From Lolium rigidum (taxonomy: Eukaryota > Streptophyta > Magnoliopsida > Poales > Poaceae), in assembly GCF_022539505.1 (NCBI RefSeq), contig NC_061512.1, positions 154,053,962-154,117,961 of the forward strand: 64,000 nt of DNA. The letters run 5' to 3'. The translations under genes were made by a program, and so were the position numbers. Of the stretch, positions 1 through 11,347 are shown piece after piece (position 1 is the first letter of the stretch; each line of letters begins with the position of its first letter). The notes beneath the pieces were generated by a model that did no database searches, was not told the DNA's origin, and saw nothing but the letters and a program-made list of their open reading frames with translations.

Positions 1-190
1 TTATTTTGCAGAAAAACCACTAGCTGACACTATGAATATAGTACCCTAAGTGATTTCCCATGCATTCCCTCTTCCATAATGATTATGGTTCTACTTCTAC
101 TTCTTCATAGTCATCATATTTCTTACCTCATGCTTCTTATGTACAAAAGTACTCCTCTGTTGAGGTAAAGCATGAGTTTTGATTGATCCT
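1..190 (-). mobile_element. Element F internal (leader) DNA, left of the D insertion
   Basis: This short AT-rich stretch has no convincing gene. It ends in ATCCT (186-190), the same five bases that follow the far end of element D at 25832-25836. It is therefore the other half of the sequence resuming at 25837, that is the internal region of the minus-strand retrotransposon F. The assignment rests on the target duplication and continuity, not on a protein match. Confidence 0.6.
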
Positions 191-1702
191 TGATGACCCA
201 CAAGTATAGGGGGTGTATCGTAGTACTTTCGATAAATAAGAGTGTCGAACCCAACGAGGAGCAGAAGGTGTTGACAAGCAGTTTCGATGAAGGATTCACT
301 GTAAATGCTCACAGACAAGTATTCGGGGGTTTTGATATAGCGAGATGAAATAAGTACAAGTAAGTAAAGTGCGAGAGAAATAATTGCAGCGAGTGGCCCA
401 ATCCTTTTTAGCACAAAGGACAAGCCGGTTTGTTTACTTATAATGACCAAACGTTCTCGAGGACACACGGGATTTTAGTCTAGTGCTTTCGCTACATACA
501 GCTGATTAATCTTCATTGTTTTGATAAGTGTTGTGTGGGTGAACCTATGCTAATGTACCGCCCTTCCTAGGACTAATACATACTTGTGATTATACCTCTT
601 GCAAGCATCCGCAACTACAAGAAAGTAATTAAGATAAATCTAACCACAACCTTAAACTCGAGATCCTCGCGATCCCTCCCGCATCGATATACCAACGGGG
701 TTTAGGTTTCGTCACTCCGGCAACCCCGCAATTGGCAAACGAGTACAAGATGCGTTCCCCTAGGCCCATAAATGGTGAAGTGTCGTGTAGTCGACGTTCA
801 CACGACACCACTAGAAGAATGACACCACAACTTAAATATCATAACATTGAATATTACTCAACCATAGTTCACTACTAACATTTAGACTTCACCCATGTCC
901 TCAAGAACTAAACGAACTACTCACGAGACATCATATGGAACATGATCAGAGGTGATATGATGATGAATAACAATCTGAACATAAACCTTGGTTCAATGGT
1001 TTCACTCAATAGCATCAATAACAAGTAGAAATCGATACGGGAGAGTTTCCCTATCAAACAATCAAGATCAAACCCAAATTGCTACAGCGGTGACGATGTC
1101 CAGCGGTGGAGACGGCGGTGATGATGGTGGAGATGATGATGATGGTGATGGAGATGATGTCCAGCTCGATGGCGGTGACGATGGCGTCGATTTCCCCCTC
1201 CGGGAGGGAATTTCCCCGGCGGATTCCTGCCCGCCGGAGAGCTCTTTTCTCTCTCGGTGTTCTCCGCCCCGCAGAGGCGGCTGTAACCCTTCGTGAGGAT
1301 CCCTCTGTGGCTTAGGTCTTCGGGACGAAGGGTTTCGCAAAGAAAAGGAGGCGAAAGGGGTTGTGGGGCCCCCACACCACATGGTGGCACGGCCAGGCCA
1401 TGGGCCGCGCCGCCCTATGGTGTGGGCCCACCTTGGGTCCAGCTGGCTCCCTCTTCTGGCTTCCTTCGTCATCTGGAAAAATAGGATTTTTGGTAAAATT
1501 TCCTTCCACAGTTGATCTTCCGAAATATTGCATCCTGACGGTGCTTTTTCCAGCAGAATCCTGGCTCCGGTGTGCGATCTCCAAATGATCATGAAACATG
1601 CAAAATAGATGAAATAACATAAGTATTGTGTCCCAATATGAAATATATCAATGAATAACAGCAAATTATGATATAAAATAGTGATGCAAATTGGACGTAT
1701 CA
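191..1702 (-). repeat. 3' LTR of element D
   Basis: This is a 1512-bp LTR read on the minus strand from TGATACGTCC (ending at 1702) to ...GGGTCATCA (191). It is a near copy of 11348-12360 joined to 25329-25831. It contains GAT/GGT trinucleotide-rich DNA (about 1095-1190) and a GC-rich inverted repeat (1363-1431). The polypurine tract lies directly to the right, at 1703-1717. Open frames inside it are compositional and are not counted as genes. Confidence 0.88.
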
Positions 1703-3477
1703 ACTCCCCCCAGCTTAGACTTCGCTTGTCCCCAAGCGAAACTGAACTCGGTAAACAGGACCACATGTTTATGGAGTGAAGAGTCGATAAATAAAATACG
1801 GACAAGAAGCATCATATTCATTCACACAAGACATTATAGTAAACAACTTCCTCATATAACTCAACTTGAAACAAGTATAAGGTAATCACAAATAAAGGTG
1901 CATAAGAAATCATAATTGGTGATGGCCAACTTTGTTCTTGGTCAGAGAACATTTAACAAATTATACTTATCTATTGAGCAGCGCTCTCATATTAAAAGCT
2001 TATGGTAAACTTGCATACTCAATCATATTAATCATTGATGACTTTCAAAGCTATATTCATTCGAGTAAAGCTTGTACTAAACAAGAAAGAGTAAAGACAT
2101 GATGAAACAAATCACAATATAATAGTTTGATCACAACAACTCAAATGCTTGCTTGAGATGGAGGGAAATAGGTTTACTGACTCAACATAAAGTAAAAGAC
2201 AGGCCCTTCGCAGAGGGAAGCATGGATTAAATCATGTGCTAGAGCTTTTTCAGTTTAGAATCATATAAAGAGAATAAAAGTAAAGTTTTGAGAGGTGTTT
2301 GTCGTTGTCAACGACTGGTAGCGGGTACTCTAACCCCCTTGCCAAACAGACCTCCAAAGAGCAGCTCCCATGAAGGACGTTATCTCTACCAAGCAAGGTA
2401 GATCATCCCTCTTCTCTTTTGTTTACACATGTACTTTAGTTTATTTAAGGATGACACTACCCCCAACCTTTGCTTACACAAGCCATGGCTAACCGAATCC
2501 TCGGGTGCCTTCCAACAATCTCATACCATGGAGGAGTGTCTATTGCAAAATTAAGTTGCTTACCGATGAATCGGGGCAAAACATGTGAAGAGAATTATTA
2601 ATGAAAGTTGATTAATTGGGGCTGGGAACCCCGTTGCCAGCTCCTATTGCAAAATTATAGGATAAGTGGATGAAGCCACTAGTCCACTAGTGGAGGCTGC
2701 CTAACAAGACTGAAAGATAAAACACCACATACTTCCTCATGAGCTATAAAACATTGACACAAATAAGAAGTAATAAATTTTGAATTGTTTAAAGGTAGCA
2801 CATGAAGTATTTACTTGGAATGGCAGAAAATACCATGCAATAGGTAGATATGGTGGACACAAATGGCATAGGTTTGGGTTCGGGTTTGGATGCACGAGAA
2901 GTATTCCCTCTCAGTACAGGTCTTTGGCTAGCAAGGTTAATTAGCAAGCATAGGAGTTGAGGGAAACAAACAAATATACATGTGATAGAAACAATCATGC
3001 ATGTTACTTGTAAGCACAAACATTTTTAACTTTAGAATACTAAGCTAAGAACTGATAAGAAGGATAATAACATCTTCTACATGTATTTCCTCTATTCTTC
3101 TTGAACTCAAAGTGTTGTTGCTATTGACCATTGCTAAGTTTGCCAAAACCAAATAGATTTACTCGATGCTCCCAAAGTGGTACCAATACTAAAATCAAGA
3201 TCAATCATATAGTAGAAACTGCAAACTAAAATAAAGTGTGCAATATGTAAATGATAAGACTTCTCATTAATATTCCATAACGATAACTCACACCAAGGGA
3301 TACATAGACAAACTAAAGGAGAGATACTTCCACACTGCAACCCATCTTATACGATAACTTCCCTACTCATGATATGACACTACTTGATAGTAAAAAGTAA
3401 AAGGTAGTGATAATGTGATACCGCGGCACTCCCCCAAGCTTGGAACAAACCAAGGGGATGCCAATACCGATGATGAA
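1703..3477 (-). other. 3' untranslated region of element D with polypurine tract
   Basis: This is noncoding DNA between the extra ORF and the 3' LTR. On the minus strand it ends in a purine run (revcomp of 1703-1717, containing AAGCTGGGGGGAGT) that would prime plus-strand DNA synthesis. A second, similar tract (AAGCTTGGGGGAGT read on the minus strand) lies at about 3429-3443 just after the extra ORF. I see no other gene in this stretch. Confidence 0.6.
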
Positions 3478-3933
3478 TTACTCCTTTGGCGATGATGGTG
3501 ATGAATTCCTCCCGCGCTTCTTACAGATCTCCTTCAGCTTCAACTTCTCAGCTTGGCAATTCTGCACTAGGACTCCAAGAGATTCATTGTTATCTGAAGT
3601 TGGCGGTGGCGACCTTGTGACGGGTATCGAATAATATTCCAGCAATCTACGGAGTCGGTAATTCTCCTCCTGGAGTATCTCCACTTCTCTTCTTAGAGCC
3701 CGATATTGATCACAAAACTCATCGGTAGTCCATAGAACTTCTTCCAGCACAGGAAAAGAGTCGAGACCAAGAGCTGGTGGTAAGGGTTCCTGCAAGTTAT
3801 GAGAGAAAGAACGTCGAGCGTCAACAGATCCCACCAAGATTTGCTTACTCCCAACAGCTTGTTGCTCTTGTTTTGACGACACCATTTTCACTTCTTCCTT
3901 CGAAACCCCCTTGCCCTTGTTGTCGGAGGTCAT
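3478..3933 (-). CDS. Extra 151-aa ORF of element D, downstream of pol
   Basis: This intact ORF lies in the same strand as pol and between the integrase and the 3' LTR, where some Athila elements carry an additional reading frame. I do not recognise its family. The N-terminus (residues 1-30) is polar and lysine-rich. Residues about 72-102 (around ALRREVEILQEENYRLRRLL) have leucine heptads typical of a coiled coil. The C-terminus (about 137-151) is basic and serine-rich. There is no signal peptide or membrane segment, so an envelope-like role is not supported. Dimerisation or nucleic-acid binding is only inference. The frame stays open although the neighbouring pol is broken. Confidence 0.5.
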   Translation of the reverse strand: MTSDNKGKGVSKEEVKMVSSKQEQQAVGSKQILVGSVDARRSFSHNLQEPLPPALGLDSFPVLEEVLWTTDEFCDQYRALRREVEILQEENYRLRRLLEYYSIPVTRSPPPTSDNNESLGVLVQNCQAEKLKLKEICKKRGRNSSPSSPKE

Positions 3934-4080
3934 GGTGCTCTAGATCAAAGACAGGTCCTGGCAGAAACAGCTCAAAACAAAACTCGTCGAGAAAACGATA
4001 TACGGACCTCCAGGGGTCCGGGGGATTATATAATAAAAAATTTCAGAACAAACGGAAAGTACCAGGTCGAACCAGAGTCG

Positions 4081-4173
4081 GAAAGGGGCGACGAGGCGGT
4101 GCCCTCATAGGTCGGCGCGGGCCCAGGCCAGGCCACGCCGGCCTATGGTGGCACGCCCTCGTGCGTCCTTTCC
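4081..4173. repeat. GC-rich inverted repeat inside element D
   Basis: The left arm (gaaaggggcgacgaggcg...) pairs imperfectly with the right arm (...cctcgtgcgtcctttcc) around a GC-rich centre containing CCTATGGTGG. It has the same architecture as the hairpins in the LTRs of D, C, B1 and B2, but lies in the internal region between the integrase C-terminus and the 151-aa ORF. Confidence 0.55.
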
Positions 4174-4265
4174 ACTCCGTTTCGATCTCGTAATTTTTCA
4201 TATTTTCCAAAAACAGCAAAAATATTGTTCGGAAAGTAAATTGCGAACTTTTCATTACCGCATCG

Positions 4266-4968
4266 TTACCTATTCAAAGTCGAGTTCGGCGGACTGTCAA
4301 TTTGTCCTTTGATGAAAGCCTCCGGTGTTTCCACTTGAATAATATCAACATCAACATTATAAGAATCACCCGAGATATAATGCTTGAGTCTTTGTCCATT
4401 CACCACTTGCGTAGCATTGCCTTGGAGAGAGCTAATTTTAATTGCTCTTGAACGATACACCTCCTCAACAACATATGGTCCTTCCCATTTCGAGAGTAAT
4501 TTCCCTGCAAAGAGTCTGAGACAAGACCGATACAATAGGACTTTATCCCCAATATTAAACTCTCTTTTGATGATCCTTCTATCATGCCATTTCTTAACTT
4601 TTTCTTTAAAGAGTTTAGCATTTTCATAAGCTTCACTTCTCCATTCATCTAGAGAACTTAATTGTAGCAACCTCTTATTACCGGCAAGTTTAGGATCTTT
4701 ATTTAATTCTCTAACAGCCCAATAAGCTTTGTGTTCTAGTTCTAAAGGTAAATGACAAGCTTTTCCGTAAACCATTTTATAAGGTGACATTCCCATGGGG
4801 TTTTTATAAGCAGTTCTATAAGCGCATAGTGCATCCTTCAATTTACTAGCCAATTCTTTCTAGATTTATTAACGGTCTTTCCCAAAATAGATTTAATCTC
4901 CCTATTTGATAATTCTACTTGACCACTAGTTTGAGGGTGATAAGCGGAAGCAATTCTATGATTAATAC
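4266..4968 (-). pseudogene. Element D integrase, C-terminal part
   Basis: The readable frame 4266-4853 encodes 195 residues that fit the C-terminal third of a gypsy integrase. These include an AYRTAYKNPMGMSPYKMVYG block, typical of the end of the catalytic core, and then a long helical and DNA-binding tail. Upstream, to 4968, the same protein continues but is interrupted by an in-frame stop near 4862 and small indels. Element C begins at 4969 and cuts the gene from its N-terminal part (7736-8488). The sequence continuing at 7736 picks up exactly where 4968 stops (GATTAATAC then CATACC). Confidence 0.8.
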
Positions 4969-6521
4969 TGATGCGTGTAGTTGACACGTCCGTTGGGAAC
5001 CCCAAGAGGAAGGTGTGATGCGCACAGCGGCAAGTTTCCCTCAGTTAGAAACCAAGGTTTAATCGAACCAGTAGGAGTCAAGAAGCACGTTGAAGGTTGA
5101 TGGCGGCGGGATGTAGTGCGGCGCAACACCGGAGATTCCGGCGCCAACATGGAACCCGCACAACACAACCAAAGTACTTTGCCCCAACGAAACAAGTGAG
5201 GTTGTCAATCTCACCGGCTTGCTGTAACAAAGGGTTAACCGTATTGTGTGGAAGATGATTGTTTGCGAGAGAAAACAAGAAAACGAGTATTGCAAGCAGA
5301 TTTGTATTTCAGTATTAAAAGAATGGACCGGGGTCCACAGTTCACTAGAGGTGTCTCTCCCATAAGATAAAAGCATGTTGGGTGAACAAATTACAGTCGG
5401 GCAATTGACAAATAGAGAGGGCATAACAATGCACATACATGACATGATAAGTATAGTGAGATTTAATTGGGCATTACGACAAAGTACATAGACCGCCATC
5501 CAACCGCATCTATGCCTAAAGAGTCCACCTTCGGGTTATCGTCCGAACCCCTTCCAGTATTAAGTTGCAAAGCAACGAGACAATTGCATTAAGTATGGTG
5601 CGTAATGTAATCAACAACTACATCCTCGGACATAGCGCCAATGTTTTATCCCTAGTGGCAACAGCACAACACAACCTTAGAACTTTCTGTCACTGTCCCA
5701 GGTGTCAATGCAGGCATGAACCCACTATCGAGCATAAATACTCCCTCTTGGAGCATGCAAGATCATAAACAACACATATGTAATAACTTGATAATTAACA
5801 TGACATAGTATTCTCTATCCATCGGATCCCGACAAACACAACATAGAGTATTACAGATAGATGATCTTGATCATGTTAGGCAGCTCACAAGATCCGACAA
5901 TGAAGCACAATGAGGAGAAGACAACCATCTAGCTACTGCTATGGACCCATAGTCCAGGGGTGAACTACTCACTCATCACTCCGGAGGCGACCATGGCGGT
6001 GTAGAGTCCTCCGGGAGATGAATCCCCTCTCCGGCGGGGTCCCGGAGGAGATCTCCGGGATCCCCCGAGATGGGATCGGCGGCGGCGGCGTCTCGCAAGG
6101 TTTTCCGTATCGTGGTTTTTCGCCTCGGGGTTTCGCGACGAAGACTTTAAGTAGGCGGAAGGGCGAGTCGGGGGCTCGACGAGGGGCCCACACCACGGGG
6201 CGGCGCGGCCCCCCTTGGCCGCGCCGCCATGTGGTTTGGCCACCTCGTGGCCCCACTTCGTATGCTCTTCGGTCTTCTCGGAAGGTTCGTGGCAAAATAG
6301 GCCCCCGGGTCTTTGTTTCGTCCAATTCCGAGAATATTTCGTTACTAGGATTTCTGAAACCAAAAACAGCGAGAAAACAGGAACCGGCACTTCGGCATCT
6401 TGTTAATAGGTTAGTTCCAGAAAATGCACGAATATGGCCTAAAGTGTGCATAAAACATGTAGGTATCATCAATAATATGGCATAGAACATAAGAAATTAT
6501 CGATACGTCGGAGACGTATCA
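4969..6521 (-). repeat. 3' LTR of element C
   Basis: Read on the minus strand it runs from TGATACGTCTCCGACGTATC (ending at 6521) to ...CACGCATCA (4969). It is about 50 bp shorter than the B1 LTRs. Long open frames on both strands at about 5965-6490 are due to GC-rich LTR sequence, not genes. Confidence 0.82.
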
Positions 6522-7396
6522 AGCATCCCCAAGCTTAGTTCCGCTCGTCCCGAGCAGGTAAGACGATAACAAAGATAATTTCTGAAGTGATATGCCATCA
6601 TAACCTTGATCATACTATTTGTAAACATATGTAGTGGATGCAGCGATCAAAACAATGGTAATGACATGAGTAAACAAGTGAATCATAAAGCAAAGACTTT
6701 TCATGAATAGTACTTCAAGACAAGTATTAATAAGTCTTGCATAAGAGTTAACTCATAAAGCAATAAATCAAAGTAAAGGTATTGAAGCAACACAAAGGAA
6801 GGTTAAGTTTCAGCGGTTGCTTTCAACTTGTAACATGTATATCTCATGGATAATTGTCAACATAGAGTAATATAACAAGTACAATATGCAAGTATGTAGG
6901 AATCAATGCACAGTTCATACAAGTGTTTGCTTCTTAAGGTGGAGAGAGATAGGTGAACTGACTCAACATAAAAGTAAAAGAATGGTCCTTCAAAGAGGAA
7001 AGCATCGATTGCTATATTTGTGCTAGAGCTTTTATTTTGAAAACATGAAACAATTTTGTCAACGGTAGTAATAAAGCATATGAGTTATGTACATTATATC
7101 TTACAAGTTGCAGGTCTCATGCATAGTATACTAATAGTGCCCGCACCTTGTCCTAATTAGCTTGGACTACCGGATCTTTGCAATGCACATGTTTTAGCCA
7201 AGTGTCGCAATGGGGTACCTCCATGCCGCCTGTACAAAGGTCTAAGGAGAAAGCTCGCATTTTGGATTTCTCGCTTTTGATTATTCTCAACTTAGACATC
7301 CATACCGGGACAACATGGACAACAGATAATGGACTCCTCTTTAATGCATAAGCTGTTATCACCAGAATTTGACCAAGTCAGAGGTGGGCCGCGATC
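4969..7396 (-). mobile_element. Element C: non-autonomous LTR element, 5' part lost in the gap
   Basis: The 3' LTR is 4969-6521 (1553 bp) and internal DNA is 6522-7396, cut off by the N run. The LTR resembles that of B1 in its start (TGATACGTCTCC), its GC-rich hairpin (6180-6247) and its tail. The internal part matches the 3' noncoding region of B1 and B2, including the stretch at 7153-7362, which parallels 22878-23090. The polypurine motif (revcomp CTAAGCTTGGGGATGC) abuts the LTR at 6522-6537. The element interrupts D's integrase. Its 5' LTR and any ORF are missing, so the right-hand target duplication cannot be checked. Confidence 0.8.
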
Positions 7397-7496
7397 NNNN
7401 NNNNNNNNNNNNNNNNNNNNNNNNNNNNNNNNNNNNNNNNNNNNNNNNNNNNNNNNNNNNNNNNNNNNNNNNNNNNNNNNNNNNNNNNNNNNNNNN
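7397..7496. other. Assembly gap (100 N)
   Basis: There are exactly 100 Ns, the usual placeholder for a gap of unknown size. It removes the 5' part of element C and the junction with D. Confidence 0.99.
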
Positions 7497-7735
7497 CTTT
7501 GTGCTCTAGTTCTAAGGTAAATGACGTAAGCTTTTCCATAAACCATTTTATAAGGTGACATTCCCATAAGTTTTTATAAGCGATTCTATAAGCCCATAGT
7601 GCTTCATTCAATTTACTAGCTAATTCTTTCTAGATTTAATATTGATCTTACAAGATAGATTTAATCTCTCTTTGATAATTCTACTTGCCACTAGTTTGGA
7701 TGATAGCGGAAGCAATTCATGATTAATACCATACC
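7497..7735 (-). repeat. Degraded second copy of the integrase segment at about 4727-4968
   Basis: This stretch repeats the D integrase segment found left of element C, but with many one- to three-base deletions (for example TTGGATGATAGCGG where the other copy has TTGAGGGTGATAAGCGG). It then runs on into the integrase sequence that should follow. A target duplication would be 5 bp, not about 240 bp. The excess and the indel style suggest a false duplication or unpolished read sequence at the gap edge. Confidence 0.7.
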
Positions 7736-8488
7736 TAGCAAGAGTTTTTCTAAAACCTCCATGAATAAAATGAGAACCTCCATCGAGTCATAATATATCT
7801 AGGTACTCCAAATCTAGGAAAAATAATATCTAAAAGCATTTTTAAAGAGGTCTCACCATCAGCACTTTTTGTAGGTATGGCTTCCACCCATTTAGTAACA
7901 TAATCAACAACAACAAGTATATGAGTGTTACCTTCGAAGAGGGAAAAGGTCCCATGAAGTCAAATCCCCAACAATAAAATGGTTCAATAACAAGAGTATA
8001 ATTCATAGGCATTTCATTGCGTCTGGAGATATTACCAACCCTTTGACATTCATCACAAGATAGAATAAACTTCCTTGCATCTTTGAAGAGAGTTGGCCAA
8101 TAAAAACCTGATTGTAGAACCTTTTGCGCGGTTCTATCTCCGGCGTGATGTCCTCCATAAGCACTACCATGACATTTACTCAATATCTCTTGTTGTTCAT
8201 ATTCGGGAACACACCTTCGCAGAATACCATCCACTCCTTCTTTATATAAGTGTGGGTCATCCCGAAATAATGCCTCAAGTCATAAAAGAATTTCCTCCTC
8301 TCGCTGAGCTGAAAAGGTTGGAGGCAAGTACTTGGAAACAATAAAGTTAGCATAATCAGCATACCAAGGACTGTCTCGCGAGCTCACCTTTATTACAGCC
8401 AATTGTTCATTTGGAAAACTATCATTAATAGGAACAGGATCATAAGCAATATTTTCCAATCTAGACAAATTATCAAGCAACAGGATTA
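7736..8488 (-). pseudogene. Element D integrase, zinc-binding N-terminus and catalytic core
   Basis: The 130-residue frame at 7842-8234 shows the HHCC zinc-binding pattern (histidines around CHGSAYGGHHAG, cysteines in SCDECQR), then the start of the integrase core (WGFDFMGPFP, first catalytic Asp). A frameshift then shifts the core reading frame, and phrases such as PTKSADG and the GVPR region are readable toward 7736. At the other end, stops and indels separate it from RNase H. Its C-terminal continuation is 4266-4968, beyond element C. Confidence 0.78.
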
Positions 8489-9744
8489 TCAAGCACCTTT
8501 CCTATCTACAATATGTAAATCAAATTCTTGCAAAAGAAGTACCCATCTAATAAGCCTCGGCTTAGCATCTTTCTTTGTCATAAGGTATCTAATTGCGGCA
8601 TGATCAGTATGAATTGTAACTTTTGAATCAACAATATAAGATCTAAATTTATCACAAGCAAAGACTACAACTAACAATTCTTTTTCAGTAGTAGCATAAT
8701 TTCTTTGAGCAGCATCAAGAGTTTTACTAGCATAATGAATAACATTCAATTTTTTATCTACTCGCTGTCCAAGAACAGCGCCTACAGCAAAATCACTAGC
8801 ATCACACATAATTTCAAATGGTAAATTCCAATCAGGAGGTTCAACTACATGAGCAGTTGTTAAGGCTTTCTTTAGAGTTTCAAAAGCTTCCTTACAATCA
8901 TCATCAAAAACAAAAGGTACATCTTTTTGAAGAAGATTAGTAAGAGGCTTTGAAATCTTGGAGAAATCTTTAATAAATCTCCTATAAAACCCAGCATGAC
9001 CAAGAACACTACGAATACCTTTAACATCCCTCGGATAGGGCATCTTCTCAATTGCTTCAACTTTAGCTCTATCAACTTCAATACCTCTCTCAGAAATTTT
9101 ATGTCCCAATACAATTCCTTCATTAACCATAAAGTGGCATTTCTCCCAATTAAGAACAAGGTTAGTTTCTTCACATCTCTGCAAAACTCATTTCTTACCA
9201 CATCCTTCATCTTAGGAATTAGACGACGCTGGGGTTCAACAACAGGCTTCGCATCATCTTCCATATTAATGGCGTGTTGGCAAATAGAGGGAGAAATCCC
9301 TTTCAAGTCATCAAGAGTATAGCCAATAGCACCTCGGTGTTTCTTCAGTATTTTCAATAATCTCTCTTCTTCAAACTCTGTAAGCTTAGAACTAATAATA
9401 ACAGGATATATTTTCTTATCATCAATATGAGCATATTTAAGATTATCGAGCAAAGGCTTTAAATCAAAAACAGGGTCTTCCTTTGGTGGCGGCGTTGTAC
9501 CCAAATCTTCCACCGGTAAATCATGCTTGAGAATAGGTTGGCGAAGAAAAATCTCCTCAAGATCATCTCTTTCTTTCCTAAAAACTTCACTCTCGCTATT
9601 CTCCAAATGTTGCTGCAAAGGATTATTAGGAACAAGAACAATAGATGCACACTCGCTCCATTTTAAAATCATCACTAGGCAAATCAGCTTTATAAGGAGT
9701 TTTGGTAAATTTAGAGAAGTTAAACTCATAAGATTCACCAGCAA
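8489..9744 (-). pseudogene. Element D reverse transcriptase/RNase H with core deletion
   Basis: Two overlapping frames are readable. Frame 9744-8872 gives the linker and RT N-terminus (phrases YTLDDLKGISPSICQH and [17 protein letters not shown]). Frame 9184-8489 gives the RT thumb and RNase H ([45 protein letters not shown]). At about 9184-9200 the sequence jumps from the RT N-terminus straight to the thumb. The palm with the catalytic xxDD box, about 170 residues in related elements, is absent. RNase H is otherwise well preserved. The enzyme cannot have been active in this copy. Confidence 0.85.
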
Positions 9745-10219
9745 ATTTAGTCAAAATTTTCTCTTTCTTGCAATCTATAATAGCTCCACAAGTATTTAGA
9801 AAAGGTCTACCAAAAATAATAGGACAATAACCACTAGCAGCAGAACCAAGTACCAAAAAGTCAGCAGGATATTTAATCTTACCACATAGAACTTCCACAT
9901 CTCGAACAATACCAATTGGAGAAATAGTTTCTCTATTAGCCAGCTGAATAACCACATCAATATATTCAAGTTCACAAGAACCAATTTCATGCATAATCTC
10001 CGTGTAAAGCTCATAAGGAATTGCACTAACACTTGCACCAATATCACATAAACCATAATAGCAATGATCACCAATTCTAACAGATAGCATAGGAACACTA
10101 ACTTGTTTGGGTTTATTAGGATGTGAAACAATATTAGAAGCATCTTCACAGAAAATAATATGACCATCCTCCACATTTTCAGTCACAAGATCTTTAACTA
10201 TTGCAACAGCAGAGTTCAA
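9640..10219 (-). pseudogene. Element D aspartic protease region
   Basis: The open frame 9626-10219 (197 aa) contains the retroviral-type protease active site as CDIGASVSAIP, with Asp at about residue 59 and Ile in place of the usual Ser or Thr. A conserved CPIIFGRPFLNTCGAIIDC block follows, giving the typical Athila protease layout. It lies between gag and RT. The start at 10219 is just the first Met after a frame shift from gag, so this is a segment of a gag-pol polyprotein. The frame is intact, but the polyprotein around it is not. Confidence 0.8.
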
Positions 10220-11230
10220 CTTTTATTTGTTCTTCGGGTTCTATAGGTTTCTTTTCACTTTTATGAACCGCACTATTTATAACAGAGTACTCCTTCATTT
10301 TAGCAGGAAAAGGAGTTTTTTCAATATAAGCTTCAGGAATAACATGATCAGCATTTTCAACTACAACACACTTATTAATAGATGAATCAATTTTATCTTT
10401 ATATGGTTCATGATACTTATCAAAATTCTTCTTAGGCAATTCATAATGAGAGGCAAAAGCTTTATAAAGATTTGCAGCAACTTGAGAATGAAGACCATAT
10501 GTAGCACTCATATTACGAAATTTATCAGTATCCATAAAAGCTTCAATGCATTTATAATCATAAATTATACCTGATTCTCTATCCTTGTCGTTCTCCCAAC
10601 CTTCGATATTTTCTTGGATCCGATCAAGAAGGTCCCTTTTAAACTCTTCTTTGTTGCGTGTAAATGATCCGGAACAAGAAGTATCCAAGCAAGGTCTTGT
10701 CTTGAAAAGAAAGTCTTGCATAGAAATTATCAATAATAACATTACCAGGAAGCTCATGAATGGGGCATTTGAGCATTAAAGACTTCAATCTCCCCCAATC
10801 TTGGGCAATACTCTCTCCATCATGAGGCCAGAAATTATATATGCGGTTCCGATCCTTGTGAATTTCACTTGGAGGATAGAACTTAGAATAAAACCGGGGC
10901 ACAATATCATTCCATTCAAGAGAATCCCCATTATCCAGTAATTTATACCAATGCGCCGCTTTACCAGATAGCGATATAGAGAATAGTTTCTTTCTAACTT
11001 CATTCATAGCAATACCTGCACATTTGAATAACCCGCATAATTCATGCAAAAACAGTAGAATGATCACCAGGATGGACAGTTCCATCCCCTTCATAGCGGT
11101 TATCCATAACACGTTCAATAATTTTCATAGGTATTTTATATGGTATTACTTCCTCACCTGGCGCCTCATCCACTACCGTTGTAGTAGTAGTAGATTTCCC
11201 AAATAGAAATTGAAGAGAAGATCTCTCCAT
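10220..11230 (-). pseudogene. Element D gag
   Basis: Gag is readable in three successive frames: 11230-11042 (start, MERSSLQFLFGK...), 11118-10780 (capsid-like, around GKAAHWYKLLDNGDSLEWNDI and FYSKFYPP), and 10700-10194 (a lysine- and glutamate-rich tail). Each shift is a small indel. The block with W-x-x-L and F-Y-x-K-F-Y-P is typical of the retrotransposon gag domain. The start codon lies about 85 bases inside the primer site. Frames overlapping it in other registers are shadows. Confidence 0.75.
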
Positions 11231-11317
11231 AATGACTTATAGCAGTAGGCAGAAATAAAATCAGCACAAACAAGTAAAGGTTTTCCTTACCAATTCCACT
11301 TACCAATAGCGCTTCAC

Positions 11318-11334
11318 TCCCCGGCAACGGCGCC
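11318..11334 (-). promoter_or_regulatory. Primer binding site of element D (tRNA-Asp)
   Basis: On the plus strand TCCCCGGCAACGGCGCC equals the 3' end of plant tRNA-Asp without the last A. It sits about 13 bases inside the 5' LTR end (11348). Confidence 0.8.
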
Positions 11335-11347
11335 GTGAAAATAGTCT

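Noticed and set aside
97..468. Minus-strand ORFs of 123 and 103 aa at 97-468 and 11314-11625
   Set aside because: They are the same LTR segment of element D in its two LTR copies. There is no domain, and the frame spans the LTR edge.
1068..1805. 245-aa minus-strand ORF
   Set aside because: It lies across the D LTR and its GAT-repeat and GC-rich hairpin. Low-complexity composition explains it.
5969..6490. Long ORFs on both strands in the C LTR (and 17395-17841, 18807-19209, 23754-24278, 25307-25600)
   Set aside because: They recur in every LTR copy at the GC-rich hairpin, on both strands, without a consistent start or domain.
11318..11334. tRNA gene for tRNA-Asp
   Set aside because: Only the 17-base primer-site match is present, with no cloverleaf.
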